Shown here one piece after another: positions 38,978 to 48,907 of a stretch of 64,000 nucleotides of DNA. Positions within the stretch are counted from its first letter, which is position 1. Every line of letters starts with the position of its first letter. This DNA is from Marinobacter salarius (lineage in GTDB: Bacteria > Pseudomonadota > Gammaproteobacteria > Pseudomonadales > Oleiphilaceae). Location of the stretch: NCBI RefSeq assembly GCF_032922745.1, contig NZ_CP136693.1, forward strand, positions 4,402,001-4,466,000, read 5' to 3'. The notes beneath the pieces are model-generated. The model searched no databases. It had not been told where the DNA came from and was given only the letters and a program-made list of their open reading frames with translations. The position numbers were made by a program, and so were the translations under genes.

Positions 38978-40696
38978 TCAGACCCTCTCCGTCTTGCTGA
39001 GCCACATGTCCTTCATTGAGCCACGTGCCACCTGCATCGGGTAGACGTGCTCAAAACGGTCCACGTAGATATCAACGAAAACCAGCCGGTCTTTCATCGC
39101 CAGCACTTCTTTGAGCTTAGGCACCAGATCTTCCTTACGGTCGATACGGACACCAACATGGCCATAGGCTTCCGCCAGCTTGATGAAATCCGGCAGGGAC
39201 TCCATGTAAGACTGGGAGTGACGGGACTCGTAGTTCATGTCCTGCCACTGCTTGACCATACCCAGGGCCTGGTTGTTCAAATTGATGATTTTTACCGGAA
39301 TATCGTACTGACTACAGGTCGACAGCTCCTGGATGTTCATCTGGATACTGCCTTCACCGGTAATGCAAAGCACCTCGTCGTCCGGGAAGTTCAACTTGAC
39401 CCCCATGGCCGCCGGCAGTCCGAAGCCCATGGTGCCGAGGCCGCCGGAGTTGATCCAGCGATTGGGTCTGTCGAACTTGTAGTATTGAGCAGCAAACATC
39501 TGGTGCTGCCCCACATCGGAGGTCACAAAAGCCTCTCCGTTGGTGAGCTGCCAAAGTGCTTCCACCACTTCCTGTGGCTTGATGACATCCGGGCTGGTTT
39601 CGTAACGCATGCCATGGAACGCCCGCCACTCTTCGATCTGCTTCCACCACGCGGCGATTGCGTCGGCGTCGGGCTTGTCCTTGCTCTCTTTGACAAGGGT
39701 GATCATTTCCGTCAGTACCGCATCCACCGGACCAACAATGGGAACATCCGCATCAATGGTTTTGGAGATGGAGGCGGGATCGATATCGATATGGACAATT
39801 CGGGCACCGGGACAGAACTTCTCTGTCGCATTGGTCACCCGATCGTCGAATCGCGCGCCCACACACAGAATCAGATCCGAGTGGTGCATGGCCATATTGG
39901 ACTCATAGGTACCGTGCATCCCCAGCCAGCCGATGTGCTGCGTATCGGAAGCGGGATAACAGCCAATACCCATCAGGGTGTTGGTGATCGGATAACCCAG
40001 CATCCTGACCAACTCGGTCAATTGATCCGTCGCCTTGCCAAGTATGACCCCGCCACCGGCATAGATAATGGGACGCTTGGCCGCCATCAGCATATCGACG
40101 GCTTTCTTGATCTGCCCAGCGTGGCCACGGATGGCCGGGTTGTACGAACGGAGCTTGACCTTCTTGGGGAAGACATACTCGTAGCGTTCGTTTGGCGTCG
40201 TCATATCTTTCGGAATATCAACAACGACCGGCCCGGGACGCCCTGTTGAGGCAATGTAATAGGCTTTGCGAACAATCTCGGGGATCTCTTCCGGATGACG
40301 GACGCTCAGGTTGTGTTTCACGACAGGGCGGGAGACACCGATCATATCGGTCTCCTGGAACGCATCTTCACCGATCAGCGTAGATGCAACCTGACCGCAC
40401 AGGACCACCATTGGGATGGAATCCATGAATGCTGTGGCAATGCCAGTGATGGTGTTGGTGGCTCCAGGACCCGAGGTCACCAGTACGGTACCCGGTAATC
40501 CGGTGGCACGGGCGTAACCGTCGGCCATATGGACCGCCGCCTGCTCGTGACGCACCAGAATGTGCTTGACCTTGTCCTGTCTGAACAGCGCGTCATAAAT
40601 ATGCAACGCTGCACCACCCGGATAGCCATATATGTATTCGATCCCTTCATCCTGCAAGGACCGGATCAGCATATCGGCGCCAGACAATAACTCCAC
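38978..40696 (-). CDS. ilvI: Acetolactate synthase large (catalytic) subunit
   Basis: Thiamine-diphosphate enzyme that forms acetolactate or acetohydroxybutyrate, first common step of branched-chain amino acid synthesis. The 572 residues match E. coli IlvI (574). The catalytic glutamate is in HEQAAVHMADGYARATG near residue 50, and the thiamine-diphosphate/Mg2+ motif is GEGSIQMNIQELSTCSQYDIPVKIINLNN, read in two parts. Its product feeds IlvC and, for leucine, LeuA. Confidence 0.97.
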   Translation of the reverse strand: MELLSGADMLIRSLQDEGIEYIYGYPGGAALHIYDALFRQDKVKHILVRHEQAAVHMADGYARATGLPGTVLVTSGPGATNTITGIATAFMDSIPMVVLCGQVASTLIGEDAFQETDMIGVSRPVVKHNLSVRHPEEIPEIVRKAYYIASTGRPGPVVVDIPKDMTTPNERYEYVFPKKVKLRSYNPAIRGHAGQIKKAVDMLMAAKRPIIYAGGGVILGKATDQLTELVRMLGYPITNTLMGIGCYPASDTQHIGWLGMHGTYESNMAMHHSDLILCVGARFDDRVTNATEKFCPGARIVHIDIDPASISKTIDADVPIVGPVDAVLTEMITLVKESKDKPDADAIAAWWKQIEEWRAFHGMRYETSPDVIKPQEVVEALWQLTNGEAFVTSDVGQHQMFAAQYYKFDRPNRWINSGGLGTMGFGLPAAMGVKLNFPDDEVLCITGEGSIQMNIQELSTCSQYDIPVKIINLNNQALGMVKQWQDMNYESRHSQSYMESLPDFIKLAEAYGHVGVRIDRKEDLVPKLKEVLAMKDRLVFVDIYVDRFEHVYPMQVARGSMKDMWLSKTERV

Positions 40697-41181
40697 GATG
40701 TTCTACCCTCTTCTACGAGTGAATGAGCCGGGAAACGTCCCGGTTGCCTGGATGTCCGGACATCATGCTTCTTGTGAAAGCTGAACCGGATACTCCGCCA
40801 CACCAGCTATAAGAGGTTGTCTCCTGGCCAGCCGCCCTCCTGAGGGTTGCGGAGAACGACCAATCAACGGGTTGCACGTAAGCAACAACCAGTCCGCGGC
40901 CTGCGCGGGGCATTCAGTGTGGTAATTAACGGGGGATACTCGCTCGGGATTGCCTGCCGTATTGACCCCAGTCTTCAGGCAATCGGTAATTTTGACAGCG
41001 CTAAACTCCCTGTCAATAGCGGCAACGCTATTCTCTGCCCACACTCATCGAAGGTCTGCCATACTTTTCGCAACTATTTGAACCAGACCGAAGAAAGTTA
41101 CCTTTACAAATGGCATGATAAACATAGGCTAACATAGAGACGGTACCGTTACCGGCGGTGCTTCGACGAGGCTAACGCGGA
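40697..41181 (+). other. Long structured intergenic region between ilvI and a DUF4124 gene
   Basis: 485 bases with no convincing gene, between divergent ilvI (minus) and the DUF4124 gene (plus). It carries four inverted repeats: CCGGGA/TCCCGG at 40728-40743 near the ilvI start, ATTGCCTG/CAGGCAAT at 40949-40983, TTGACA/TGTCAA at 40992-41016, and AATAGCG/CGCTATT at 41015-41032. A promoter or regulator site for ilvI is expected here, but no -10/-35 pair is convincing. Short frames exist, yet none shows the run of Leu/Ile/Val codons of an attenuator peptide. Confidence 0.4.
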
Positions 41182-41652
41182 ATGAGCAACGGCATGAACA
41201 GAAAAACCCTCACCCTGGCAGTACTTCTGGCCGCGACACCAGCAATGGCTTTCGCAGCCTCCGTGTATAAATGGACCGACGAAGACGGGGTTACGCACTT
41301 TGGCGATCGACAGCCAACCGGCCAACAGGCAGAGTCCGTCAACATACGTACAGGTAAATCTTCCGGGAACAACCGCATGAGCCCGCAAGAACGGGTAAAA
41401 GAGCTCGAACGCCAAGAAGCCAAGGAAAGCGAACGGCGAGAGGAAAGTGCTGTTGAGGAAGCCCGGCGCAAGCAACAGGAAGCCAACTGCGAAACGGCAC
41501 AAACCAACCTGGCGCTGATCCAGAGAAACAGCCGGATTCGCATCGAAGAGGAAGGAGAGCTGCGATACCTTACTCCGGAAGAAATTGAGCAGAAGAAACA
41601 GCGGTTTGAAACAATCGCAGAAGAAAACTGCGGTGAGGCTTCAGAGGCCTAA
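41182..41652 (+). CDS. Secreted DUF4124-domain protein
   Basis: Small exported protein of unknown function, 156 residues. A Sec signal peptide (NRKTLTLAVLLAATPAMAFA, cleavage before ASVYKW) leads into the DUF4124 domain (VYKWTDEDGVTHFGDRQP), a short beta motif common in proteobacterial periplasmic proteins. Next comes a charged Glu/Arg-rich stretch likely to be helical or coiled coil (about residues 65-105). Two cysteines in the C-terminal part could form a disulfide. ATG at 41194 is an alternative start. A two-way terminator follows. Confidence 0.85.
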   Translation: MSNGMNRKTLTLAVLLAATPAMAFAASVYKWTDEDGVTHFGDRQPTGQQAESVNIRTGKSSGNNRMSPQERVKELERQEAKESERREESAVEEARRKQQEANCETAQTNLALIQRNSRIRIEEEGELRYLTPEEIEQKKQRFETIAEENCGEASEA

Positions 41653-41681
41653 TCCCAACGAAGCTCTCAGGTTCATAACGG

Positions 41682-41709
41682 AAAAGCGGAGCATCGTGCT
41701 CCGCTTTTT
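41682..41709. terminator. Two-way terminator between the DUF4124 gene and clpB
   Basis: Stem AAAAGCGGAGCA / TGCTCCGCTTTT with a three-base loop; T-run on both strands. It can end both converging transcripts. Confidence 0.9.
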
Positions 41710-41720
41710 AGGTCAGACCA

Positions 41721-44298
41721 TCACGCCTTCTCGAATTCCAGACCGTGATCCTTTACTGAACCGCGAATGGTATCGCCGGGCAGGAAATCTCCCTGAAGCA
41801 ACCTCTGGGCCAGCGGGTTCTCAATCATCCGCTGAATGGCTCGCTTCAATGGACGGGCACCGTACACGGGGTCGTAGCCAACTTCCGCCAGCAGCTCCAT
41901 CGCAGCGTCGTCCAGCAGCAACGACATATCCTGCTCTTTCAGGCGCTTGCCCAGTGCATTAATCTGAATCCGGGCAATGCCCTGGATCTGGCTCTCAGCC
42001 AGCGGATGGAACACCACCACCTCGTCCACCCTGTTAATGAACTCTGGCCTGAAGTGAGTACCCACTACGTCCATGACATCTTTTTTCATGGCCTCATAGT
42101 TTTCCTCACCTGCTTTCTGTTGAATGATGTCCGATCCCAGGTTTGAGGTCATCACGATGACGGTATTGCGAAAATCCACCGTCCTGCCCTGACCGTCCGT
42201 AAGGCGCCCATCCTCCAGTACCTGCAACAGGATATTAAATACGTCCGGGTGCGCCTTCTCAACTTCATCCAACAACAACACTGAGTAGGGCCGGCGGCGG
42301 ACGGCCTCGGTCAGGTAGCCACCCTCTTCATAACCAACGTATCCCGGAGGGGCACCGATCAGCCGAGCGACGGAATGCTTCTCCATGAACTCAGACATGT
42401 CGATTCGAACCATAGCCTCCTCGGTATCAAAGAGGAACGACGCCAGGGCTTTGCAGAGCTCGGTCTTACCCACACCGGTCGGCCCCAGAAACAGGAAAGA
42501 ACCATTAGGACGGTGGGGGTCTGACAGTCCTGCACGGGACCGACGAACCGCGTTGGACACGGCCTCAACGGCTTCGTCCTGACCGATGACACGTCCATGG
42601 AGGGCTTCCTCCATTCGCATCAGTTTGTCGCGTTCGCCCTCGAGCATCTTCGAAACAGGAATACCCGTCCACTTGGACACCACTTCGGCGATTTCCTCAT
42701 CAGTTACGCGGTTACGCAGCAGCTTCATCTCCATCATTTCCGCCTGGCTCGCCATATCCAGTTGGCGCTCCAGCTCCGGAATCTGACCGTATTGCAACTC
42801 AGACATGCGGCCGAGATCGCCGGCACGGCGGGCATTTTCCAGATCTATCCGGGCCTGCTCCAGTTGGCTCTTGATCTTCTGGGAGCCATGCAGTGCCGCT
42901 TTTTCGGTATTCCAGACCTCTTCCAGGTCCGCGTACTCACGCTCAATACCGGAGATGACATCCGAGAGTTCAGAAAGCCGCTTCTTGGAGGCCGCATCGG
43001 TTTCCTTCTTCAACGCCTCCCGCTCTATTTTCAATTGGATCAGACGCCGCTCAAGGCGATCCAGCGCTTCTGGCTTGGAGTCCATCTCCATGCGGATCTG
43101 GCTTGCAGCTTCATCCACCAGATCAATGGCCTTGTCGGGCAACTGGCGGTCGGCGATGTAACGATGAGACAACCTGGCCGCTGCGATGATGGCACCGTCT
43201 GTGACTTCCACACCGTGATGAACTTCGTAGCGCTCCTTCAGGCCGCGAAGGATCGCTATGGTGTCCTCCTCGGTAGGCTCGGAGACCAAGACCTTCTGGA
43301 ACCGACGCTCAAGGGCGGCGTCTTTCTCAATATTCTCGCGATACTCGTCAAGTGTGGTGGCGCCCACGCAATGTAACTCCCCGCGCGACAGGGCGGGCTT
43401 GAGCATGTTGCCGGCGTCCATGGAACCTTCCGCTTTGCCGGCGCCGACCATGGTGTGAACTTCGTCGATGAACAGGATGATCTGCCCTTCCTGCTTGGCC
43501 AACTCATTCAGCACGGACTTGAGGCGTTCTTCAAACTCACCCCGGAACTTGGCGCCCGCTATCAACGAGCCCATATCCAAAGACAGCACACGCTTATTCT
43601 TGAGCCCCTCTGGCACCTCACCATTCACAATGCGCTGGGCAAGTCCTTCAACAATCGCGGTCTTGCCCACGCCGGGCTCACCAATCAGCACCGGATTGTT
43701 CTTGCGACGGCGCTGTAGCACCTGAATAGTCCGAACGGATTTCATCATCGCGGCCAATCACCGGGTCCAATTTTCCAGCCTCGGCACGTTCGGTCAGATC
43801 AATGGTGTATTTGGAGAGCGCCTGGCGATGCTCTTCTGCAGACGCATCATCAACCGACTCACCGCCTCTGACCTCTTCGATGGCACGCTCCAATGCGGAT
43901 TTGTCGACACCTTGCTCCCGCAGAACCCGCCCAAGGCTGCCCCGATCCTCTAGCGCGGCCAGCAGCAGCAATTCGCTGGAAATGAACTGGTCACCACGTT
44001 TCTGCGCCAGCTTGTCGGCAATATTGAAGAGCCGGCCCATATCGTTTGACATAGAGACATCGCCGGCAGAGCCCTGCACCTCCGGCAGGTTTTCAATCTC
44101 CCGGGCCACAGCCTGGCGTATCCGGGAAGGCTCGGCACCCGATTGTTTCAACAGCGGCTTGATGGAACTGCCCTCCTGATCCATCAGCGCCTGCATCAGG
44201 TGCACGGGTTCTATAAAGTTGTGATCCCTGCCCACCGCCAGCGACTGGGCATCGGCCAGTGCTGTCTGGAGTTTGCTGGTCAGTTTGTCGATTCTCAT
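41721..44298 (-). pseudogene. clpB: ClpB disaggregase gene with a one-base frameshift
   Basis: Hsp100 AAA+ chaperone that with DnaK rescues aggregated protein. The gene spans 2578 bases, one more than the 858 codons plus stop of a normal ClpB. An extra T (plus-strand A, 43734 or 43735) after Arg188 changes ATC-CGT-CGG-ACT into ATC-CGT-TCGG-ACT. Before it lie the N domain (MRIDKLTSKLQTALADAQ) and DPVIGRDDEIR. After it lie Walker A GEPGVGKT of the first AAA+ module, the coiled-coil middle domain, and GPTGVGKTEL of the second, ending normally. As given, the product stops soon after residue 188, shortly before ATPase 1. A genuine mutation and a sequencing error both fit; the rest is undamaged. 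Confidence 0.9.
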
Positions 44299-44375
44299 AA
44301 TTCGGTCTTCCCAAATCTCTGTCACTTAACCGATGGGAGACTTCCATCGGCGACATTGCGTCTGCTTTGATAGTT

Positions 44376-44404
44376 AATGTAGGGGCGATTGGTGGGAGTT
44401 CAAG
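44376..44404 (-). promoter_or_regulatory. Sigma-32 heat-shock promoter of clpB
   Basis: Minus strand CTTGAAC (44404-44398), 12-base spacer, CCCCTACATT (44385-44376), close to the sigma-32 consensus CTTGAAA-N(11-16)-CCCCATnT. The leader also has a 7-bp hairpin CCGATGG/CCATCGG. Confidence 0.8.
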
Positions 44405-44441
44405 CAGACCGGACAGGAAAGTGTCAGAAAATTGACGAATA

Positions 44442-45185
44442 TCATGAAAGGTATATCAGGCTTGCCATTCTCCCGGTTTGCCCGTCTCGACGATAGGAGA
44501 AAAACCGCTCACTATCGGTTACCGTGCAGAATTCACCACCGTAGACCTGAAGTACGCCGGCCATCGCCAGCCTCTGCCGGGCAAGCTCATAGATATCCGC
44601 GAGATAATGGGTAGGATTTCGAGGGTTGGAAATGAATGCATCACCCGATTGGGAATCGTTCATCAGGAAAGCCTCCCTGACCTCGGGGCCAACCTCAAAC
44701 TGATCTGGGCCGATGGCCGGCCCCAACCACGCCAGGACAGCAGCGGGGTTGCCAAGATGCTCTATCGTTCGCTCCAGAACACCACCACACAAACCGCGCC
44801 AGCCAGCGTGAGCAGCGGCCACCTGGCCACTGGCAGGGTTGCAGAAAAGCACCGGAAGACAGTCCGCTGTCATCACCACACATGCCACCCCGGGCTGGGA
44901 GGTCACACTGGCATCAGCCGTAACCGAACCCGACTGCGGCAATTCAACAACGTCAGTACCATGAACCTGATTAAGCCAACCGAACGACTGAGCGCCGGGC
45001 TCAGCCCACTGCCCAAGCAGTGACCGATTTTTCACCACATCCTTGGGACGATCTCCCACATGCGTGCCGAGGTTCAGGGAATGCCACGGCGCCTGACTGA
45101 CCCCGCCCGCCCGCGTCGTGCATGCGGCATGGACCCAGGACGGAGCGGGCCAGTCAGGCACAATCATCGGCAGTTCAGACGTCAT
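44442..45185 (-). CDS. pgeF: PgeF/YfiH family purine nucleosidase-type protein (laccase domain)
   Basis: Member of the YfiH/DUF152 family, linked in E. coli to peptidoglycan editing and shown in other members to act on purine nucleosides with bound zinc. The 247 residues have the conserved FGWLNQVHGTDVV, the metal-site motif MTADCLPVLF and AAAHAGWRGLCGGV, which holds the His ligands. ATG at 45185 has GGAG four bases upstream and overlaps the rluD 3' end by 11 bases, indicating coupling. Gene order rluD-pgeF-clpB matches Pseudomonas. Confidence 0.92.
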   Translation of the reverse strand: MTSELPMIVPDWPAPSWVHAACTTRAGGVSQAPWHSLNLGTHVGDRPKDVVKNRSLLGQWAEPGAQSFGWLNQVHGTDVVELPQSGSVTADASVTSQPGVACVVMTADCLPVLFCNPASGQVAAAHAGWRGLCGGVLERTIEHLGNPAAVLAWLGPAIGPDQFEVGPEVREAFLMNDSQSGDAFISNPRNPTHYLADIYELARQRLAMAGVLQVYGGEFCTVTDSERFFSYRRDGQTGRMASLIYLS

Positions 45186-46152
45186 GGTTCTCCAGCTCCT
45201 TAACGTGCTTGCGAAGTGCAGCCAGAAGACCTTCGATGTCATCGGGCAGCGGCACCTCCCAAGTCAGTATCTCACCGGTTTGCGGGTGTTCCAATGTCAA
45301 CTGGCGTGCATGGAGCGCCTGCCGCTGGAAACTGGCAAGCACGTCTCTCAATTCGTCTGTTGTGCCTTTCGGCAGACGTAGCCGACCGCCATACTGAGGG
45401 TCGCCCACCAATGGATGTTTCACGTGGGCCATATGTACCCGTATCTGATGGGTACGACCGCTTTCCAGCTTGCAGCGGACGTGGGTATGCGCTGCGAAGC
45501 GCTCCACCAGGCGATAATGCGTTACCGCAGGCTTCCCGGTAGGCACGACCGCCATTTTCTTGCGTTCACGAGGGTGGCGACCAATCGGTGCGTCCACCGT
45601 TGAACCACCGGTGAGGGTGCCAACCACAATGGCTTCGTATTCCCGCCCCATGGTCCGGGTTTGCAACTGATCGACCAGCGATGTGTGGGCAATCAGACTA
45701 CGCGCCACCACCATGATGCCGGACGTGTCTTTGTCGAGACGGTGCACAATGCCTGCTCTAGGCAGGTTCTCCACTTCCGGGGCATGGTTGAGCAAGGCAT
45801 TGACCAGGGTGCCGTCAGCGTGGCCCGCCGCCGGGTGGACCACCAAGCCTGCGGGCTTGTTGATGACCAGCAAGTGCTCGTCCTCGTACACAATATCCAG
45901 GTCTATCGATTCTGCTTCCCAACTGACCTGCGCTTCCGGTTCCGCGTCCAGATCGAGCCGGTCGCCCAGCATTACCTTGTCCCGGGGTTTACAGGTTTTT
46001 CCATTGACCGTCAGCGCGCCGCTCTTGATCCAGCCCTGCAGTCGGGAGCGCGAGTGCTCCGGCATCAGCTCGGCTGCGGCCTGATCCAGGCGGCGGTCGC
46101 TGTGCTCCGGTGGAACGGAGAAGCTGGCGATAATACGGTTTTCAGATGACAT
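45175..46152 (-). CDS. rluD: 23S rRNA pseudouridine synthase D
   Basis: Makes pseudouridines 1911, 1915 and 1917 in helix 69 of 23S rRNA. The 325 residues contain an S4-like RNA-binding domain (DQAAAELMPEHSRSRLQGWIKSGAL in parts, residues about 18-75) and the RluA-type catalytic motif HRLDKDTSG with catalytic Asp140. RluD is favoured over RluC because of its length and its place beside pgeF and divergent bamD. Confidence 0.94.
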   Translation of the reverse strand: MSSENRIIASFSVPPEHSDRRLDQAAAELMPEHSRSRLQGWIKSGALTVNGKTCKPRDKVMLGDRLDLDAEPEAQVSWEAESIDLDIVYEDEHLLVINKPAGLVVHPAAGHADGTLVNALLNHAPEVENLPRAGIVHRLDKDTSGIMVVARSLIAHTSLVDQLQTRTMGREYEAIVVGTLTGGSTVDAPIGRHPRERKKMAVVPTGKPAVTHYRLVERFAAHTHVRCKLESGRTHQIRVHMAHVKHPLVGDPQYGGRLRLPKGTTDELRDVLASFQRQALHARQLTLEHPQTGEILTWEVPLPDDIEGLLAALRKHVKELENHDV

Positions 46153-46288
46153 TGAGCCCCCGGGGCCGGTATGAGTGTTACGTTTGAGTCAGAATTTCTG
46201 AATCCACGTCGCGTGCCACTGCACATGTGAACGGATCCCCGTTACAATGGCCGACGTTTCGAATTTTGCCATTATACGGGATTCCGGC

Positions 46289-47125
46289 ATGAGATCAGTT
46301 GTCCGATTACTGCTAGTCACCACCGCAGCGCTATTTATCAGTGCCTGCGCATCAAACGATAAGCAGGAAGAAGTACTGCCGGAACAAACCTATTACGAAA
46401 ATGCCCGCGATGCGATGAACGCGGGCAACTTCAATGAAGCGGAACAGAATCTCGACTACCTGGAAACCTACTACCCGTTTGGCCGCTACGCGGAACAGGC
46501 GCAACTGGACCTCATTTATGCCCGCTACCAGAACCTTGACCTGGAAGGTGCCCGCGCCGCTGCAGACCGCTTTCTTCGACTGAACCCGCAGAGCGATCAC
46601 GCAGACTATGCGCTGTATATGCGCGGCCTGGCGTCCTATAACCTGGATATTGGCCTGGCTGCCCGGTACTTCCCGGTCGACGTTTCGGCAAGGGACCCTG
46701 GTGAACAGCGCCAGGCGTTCCGGGACTTTTCCGAGCTGCTGAACCGTTACCCCTCCAGCGAATATGCGCCAGACGCTCGCCAACGCATGATCGCGATCCG
46801 CAACCGGCTGGCGGAACTGGAACTTTATGCCGCACGTTATTACATCAGCCGCGAAGCCTACATCGCCGCAAACAACCGGGCCCGCTACATAGTGGAAAAC
46901 TACTCAACAACGCCGTCCGTAGAAGAGGCGCTGATTATCCTGGCCGAGACCTTCCGCTTCATGGATCTGAAAAAGGGAGCAACGGATGCGGTGGCGATGC
47001 TGCGAGAGAACTTCCCGGATAGCACAGCCTTCAACGAGGACGGAGAGTACCAGCCAGACATCCTCAAGCGCGAAGATCGCTCACTGTCTAGCGTGGTCAC
47101 CTTCGGCCTGATGGGCGACGAATAA
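46289..47125 (+). CDS. bamD: BamD, outer membrane protein assembly lipoprotein
   Basis: Essential TPR lipoprotein of the BAM complex that inserts outer-membrane beta-barrels. ATG at 46289 gives 278 residues with a lipoprotein signal MRSVVRLLLVTTAALFISA and acylated Cys20. The TPR helices start at EQTYYENARDAMNAGNFNEA, and the segment LDYLETYYPFGRYAEQAQLDLIYA (read in parts) is highly typical. An upstream in-frame ATG at 46247 would bury the signal peptide. It is divergent from rluD. Confidence 0.95.
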   Translation: MRSVVRLLLVTTAALFISACASNDKQEEVLPEQTYYENARDAMNAGNFNEAEQNLDYLETYYPFGRYAEQAQLDLIYARYQNLDLEGARAAADRFLRLNPQSDHADYALYMRGLASYNLDIGLAARYFPVDVSARDPGEQRQAFRDFSELLNRYPSSEYAPDARQRMIAIRNRLAELELYAARYYISREAYIAANNRARYIVENYSTTPSVEEALIILAETFRFMDLKKGATDAVAMLRENFPDSTAFNEDGEYQPDILKREDRSLSSVVTFGLMGDE

Positions 47126-47134
47126 GATTTGGCA

Positions 47135-47160
47135 GGGCTGCCCGAGCAATCAGGCAGCCC
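47135..47160. terminator. Possible terminator between bamD and nadE
   Basis: Perfect 8-bp stem GGGCTGCC / GGCAGCCC with a 10-base loop in the short gap between converging genes. No T-run follows on either strand, so it may only be a 3'-end hairpin. Confidence 0.4.
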
Positions 47161-47169
47161 GCTGGCAAT

Positions 47170-48822
47170 CTACTTCCCGCTTTTCCAGCCATTGGTGATC
47201 GGATACCGCCGATCCTTACCAAAACCCCTTTCGGTAATTCTCACGCCAATCGGCGCCTGCCTGCGCTTATATTCGTTAATATCCACCAGCCGCACCACGC
47301 GATCGACATCCGCCCTGTCGAATCCCTGCACCACAATGGCATCGGCACTGAGATCCCGCTCCACGTAGAGATTGAGGATCTGATCAAGAACGTCGTATCC
47401 CGGCAGGCTGTCCTCGTCTTTCTGGTCCGGCGCCAGTTCTGCCGACGGCGGACGGGTAATGACCCGCTCCGGAATCACCTGCGAAACACTGTTGCGGTAC
47501 CAGGCGAGGCGAAAAACCAGGGTTTTGGGAACATCCTTGAGTACATCAAAACCACCTGCCATATCCCCGTATAGGGTTGAGTAGCCCACCGCCATTTCAC
47601 TTTTGTTGCCGGTTGTCAGAACCAGCGAACCGAACTTGTTGGACAGAGACATCAGCAGGACGCCCCGCAGCCGTGCCTGCAGGTTCTCCTCGGTGGTGTC
47701 TGGTTTCGTGCCCTCAAACGGGGCCGCCAGTGTTTCCATAAAGGCATCGTACATAGGCTCAATGGAGAACACGTCGTACTGAACGCCCAGGGCCACAGCC
47801 TCGGCTTCAGCGTCCTCGATACTCATACCCGAGGTATAGCGAAACGGCATCATCACTGCGCGTACCCGTTCAGCCCCCAGGGCATCCACCGCAATGGCCA
47901 GGGTCACCGCGGAATCAATACCGCCAGAGAGCCCCAGGACAACGGACTTAAAGCCATTCTTGTTGACGTAGTCCCTCACTCCCAGAACCAGGGCCTTGTA
48001 GACATTTTCCTCCAATGACGGCTCGGCAACGGCAGGTTGCGAGATCGGCTGGCAGTGATGTTCACAGATGAAGTCCACAGGATAGAGTCCTTCGCTGAAC
48101 TGTGGCGCCTCGGCAGCAAGTACGCCGGAATGGTCGTAAACCACAGAGCCACCATCAAAGACCAGTTCGTCCTGCCCGCCGATCAGATTGACATAAACGA
48201 TACTCACCCGATTCTCAAAGGCCTTACGTTCTACCAGAGCCTTTCGGCGCACCTGCTTGTCAATATCGTAGGGTGACGCATTGAGGTTGACGACCAGCCT
48301 CGCGCCTGCCGCCGCAGCGTCTTCCACTGGCCCTTCACTCCAAATGTCCTCGCATATGGTGATGCCCACTGGCACCCCTTTGATATCCATGACCAGGGTA
48401 TCCACACCATTAGCAAAATAGCGCTTCTCGTCGAAAACCTGGTAATTGGGAGGAAAACGCTTGAAGTAACGACCCGTTATGCTCCCTTGCTCAATGGCGA
48501 CCGCTGCATTGTAAAGTAGCGCGCCCTCCCGTATCGGAGCCCCCACAATGATGGCAGGGCCCAAGTGCGCCTCGCACAGGGTTTCCAGCGCTTCTGCAAT
48601 ACGCACGTCCATGCTGGGCCTTAACAAAAGGTCTTCCGGTGGGTAGCCGGTTAGACACAGCTCCGGGAACACAACCAGATCCGCCTGATGCTCATGCTCC
48701 GCACGCCGGGTCGCCTCAATCACCTTTCGGGTATTGCCAGGGATATCGCCCACCAGAAAATCGAGTTGGGCCATCACTACCCGAAGTTTTCCGGGCCCCT
48801 GACCATCCTTTTGCACGGACAT
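47170..48822 (-). CDS. nadE: Glutamine-dependent NAD+ synthetase
   Basis: Final step of NAD+ synthesis: amidates nicotinic acid adenine dinucleotide, taking ammonia from glutamine. ATG at 48822 has AGGAG seven bases upstream and gives 550 residues. The N-terminal nitrilase-type glutaminase has FPELCLTGYPPEDL and ITICEDIW, containing catalytic Glu and Cys. The C-terminal synthetase has the P-loop LGLSGGIDSAV near residue 290. It stands between bamD and pilS, where Pseudomonas has no such gene as far as I recall. Confidence 0.95.
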   Translation of the reverse strand: MSVQKDGQGPGKLRVVMAQLDFLVGDIPGNTRKVIEATRRAEHEHQADLVVFPELCLTGYPPEDLLLRPSMDVRIAEALETLCEAHLGPAIIVGAPIREGALLYNAAVAIEQGSITGRYFKRFPPNYQVFDEKRYFANGVDTLVMDIKGVPVGITICEDIWSEGPVEDAAAAGARLVVNLNASPYDIDKQVRRKALVERKAFENRVSIVYVNLIGGQDELVFDGGSVVYDHSGVLAAEAPQFSEGLYPVDFICEHHCQPISQPAVAEPSLEENVYKALVLGVRDYVNKNGFKSVVLGLSGGIDSAVTLAIAVDALGAERVRAVMMPFRYTSGMSIEDAEAEAVALGVQYDVFSIEPMYDAFMETLAAPFEGTKPDTTEENLQARLRGVLLMSLSNKFGSLVLTTGNKSEMAVGYSTLYGDMAGGFDVLKDVPKTLVFRLAWYRNSVSQVIPERVITRPPSAELAPDQKDEDSLPGYDVLDQILNLYVERDLSADAIVVQGFDRADVDRVVRLVDINEYKRRQAPIGVRITERGFGKDRRYPITNGWKSGK

Positions 48823-48907
48823 AACGCAGCTCCTGTAACTCATTGCCATTAAAAGGCTATTATAACCCTGCAAGACATCAGAATTCTCGCGGGATATCCA
48901 CTGGACG

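Noticed and set aside
39047..40249. A 400-codon open frame on the plus strand opposite ilvI
   Set aside because: It is the antisense shadow of a highly conserved gene in a GC-rich genome; its product resembles no family I know and there is no ribosome binding site.
40713..41044. Leader peptide and attenuator for ilvI
   Set aside because: Short frames lack runs of Leu, Ile or Val codons and no stem followed by a T-run is present.
43700..43757. Programmed frameshift as the explanation of the clpB break
   Set aside because: No slippery heptamer, downstream pseudoknot or internal Shine-Dalgarno is seen, and ClpB is not known to use frameshifting.
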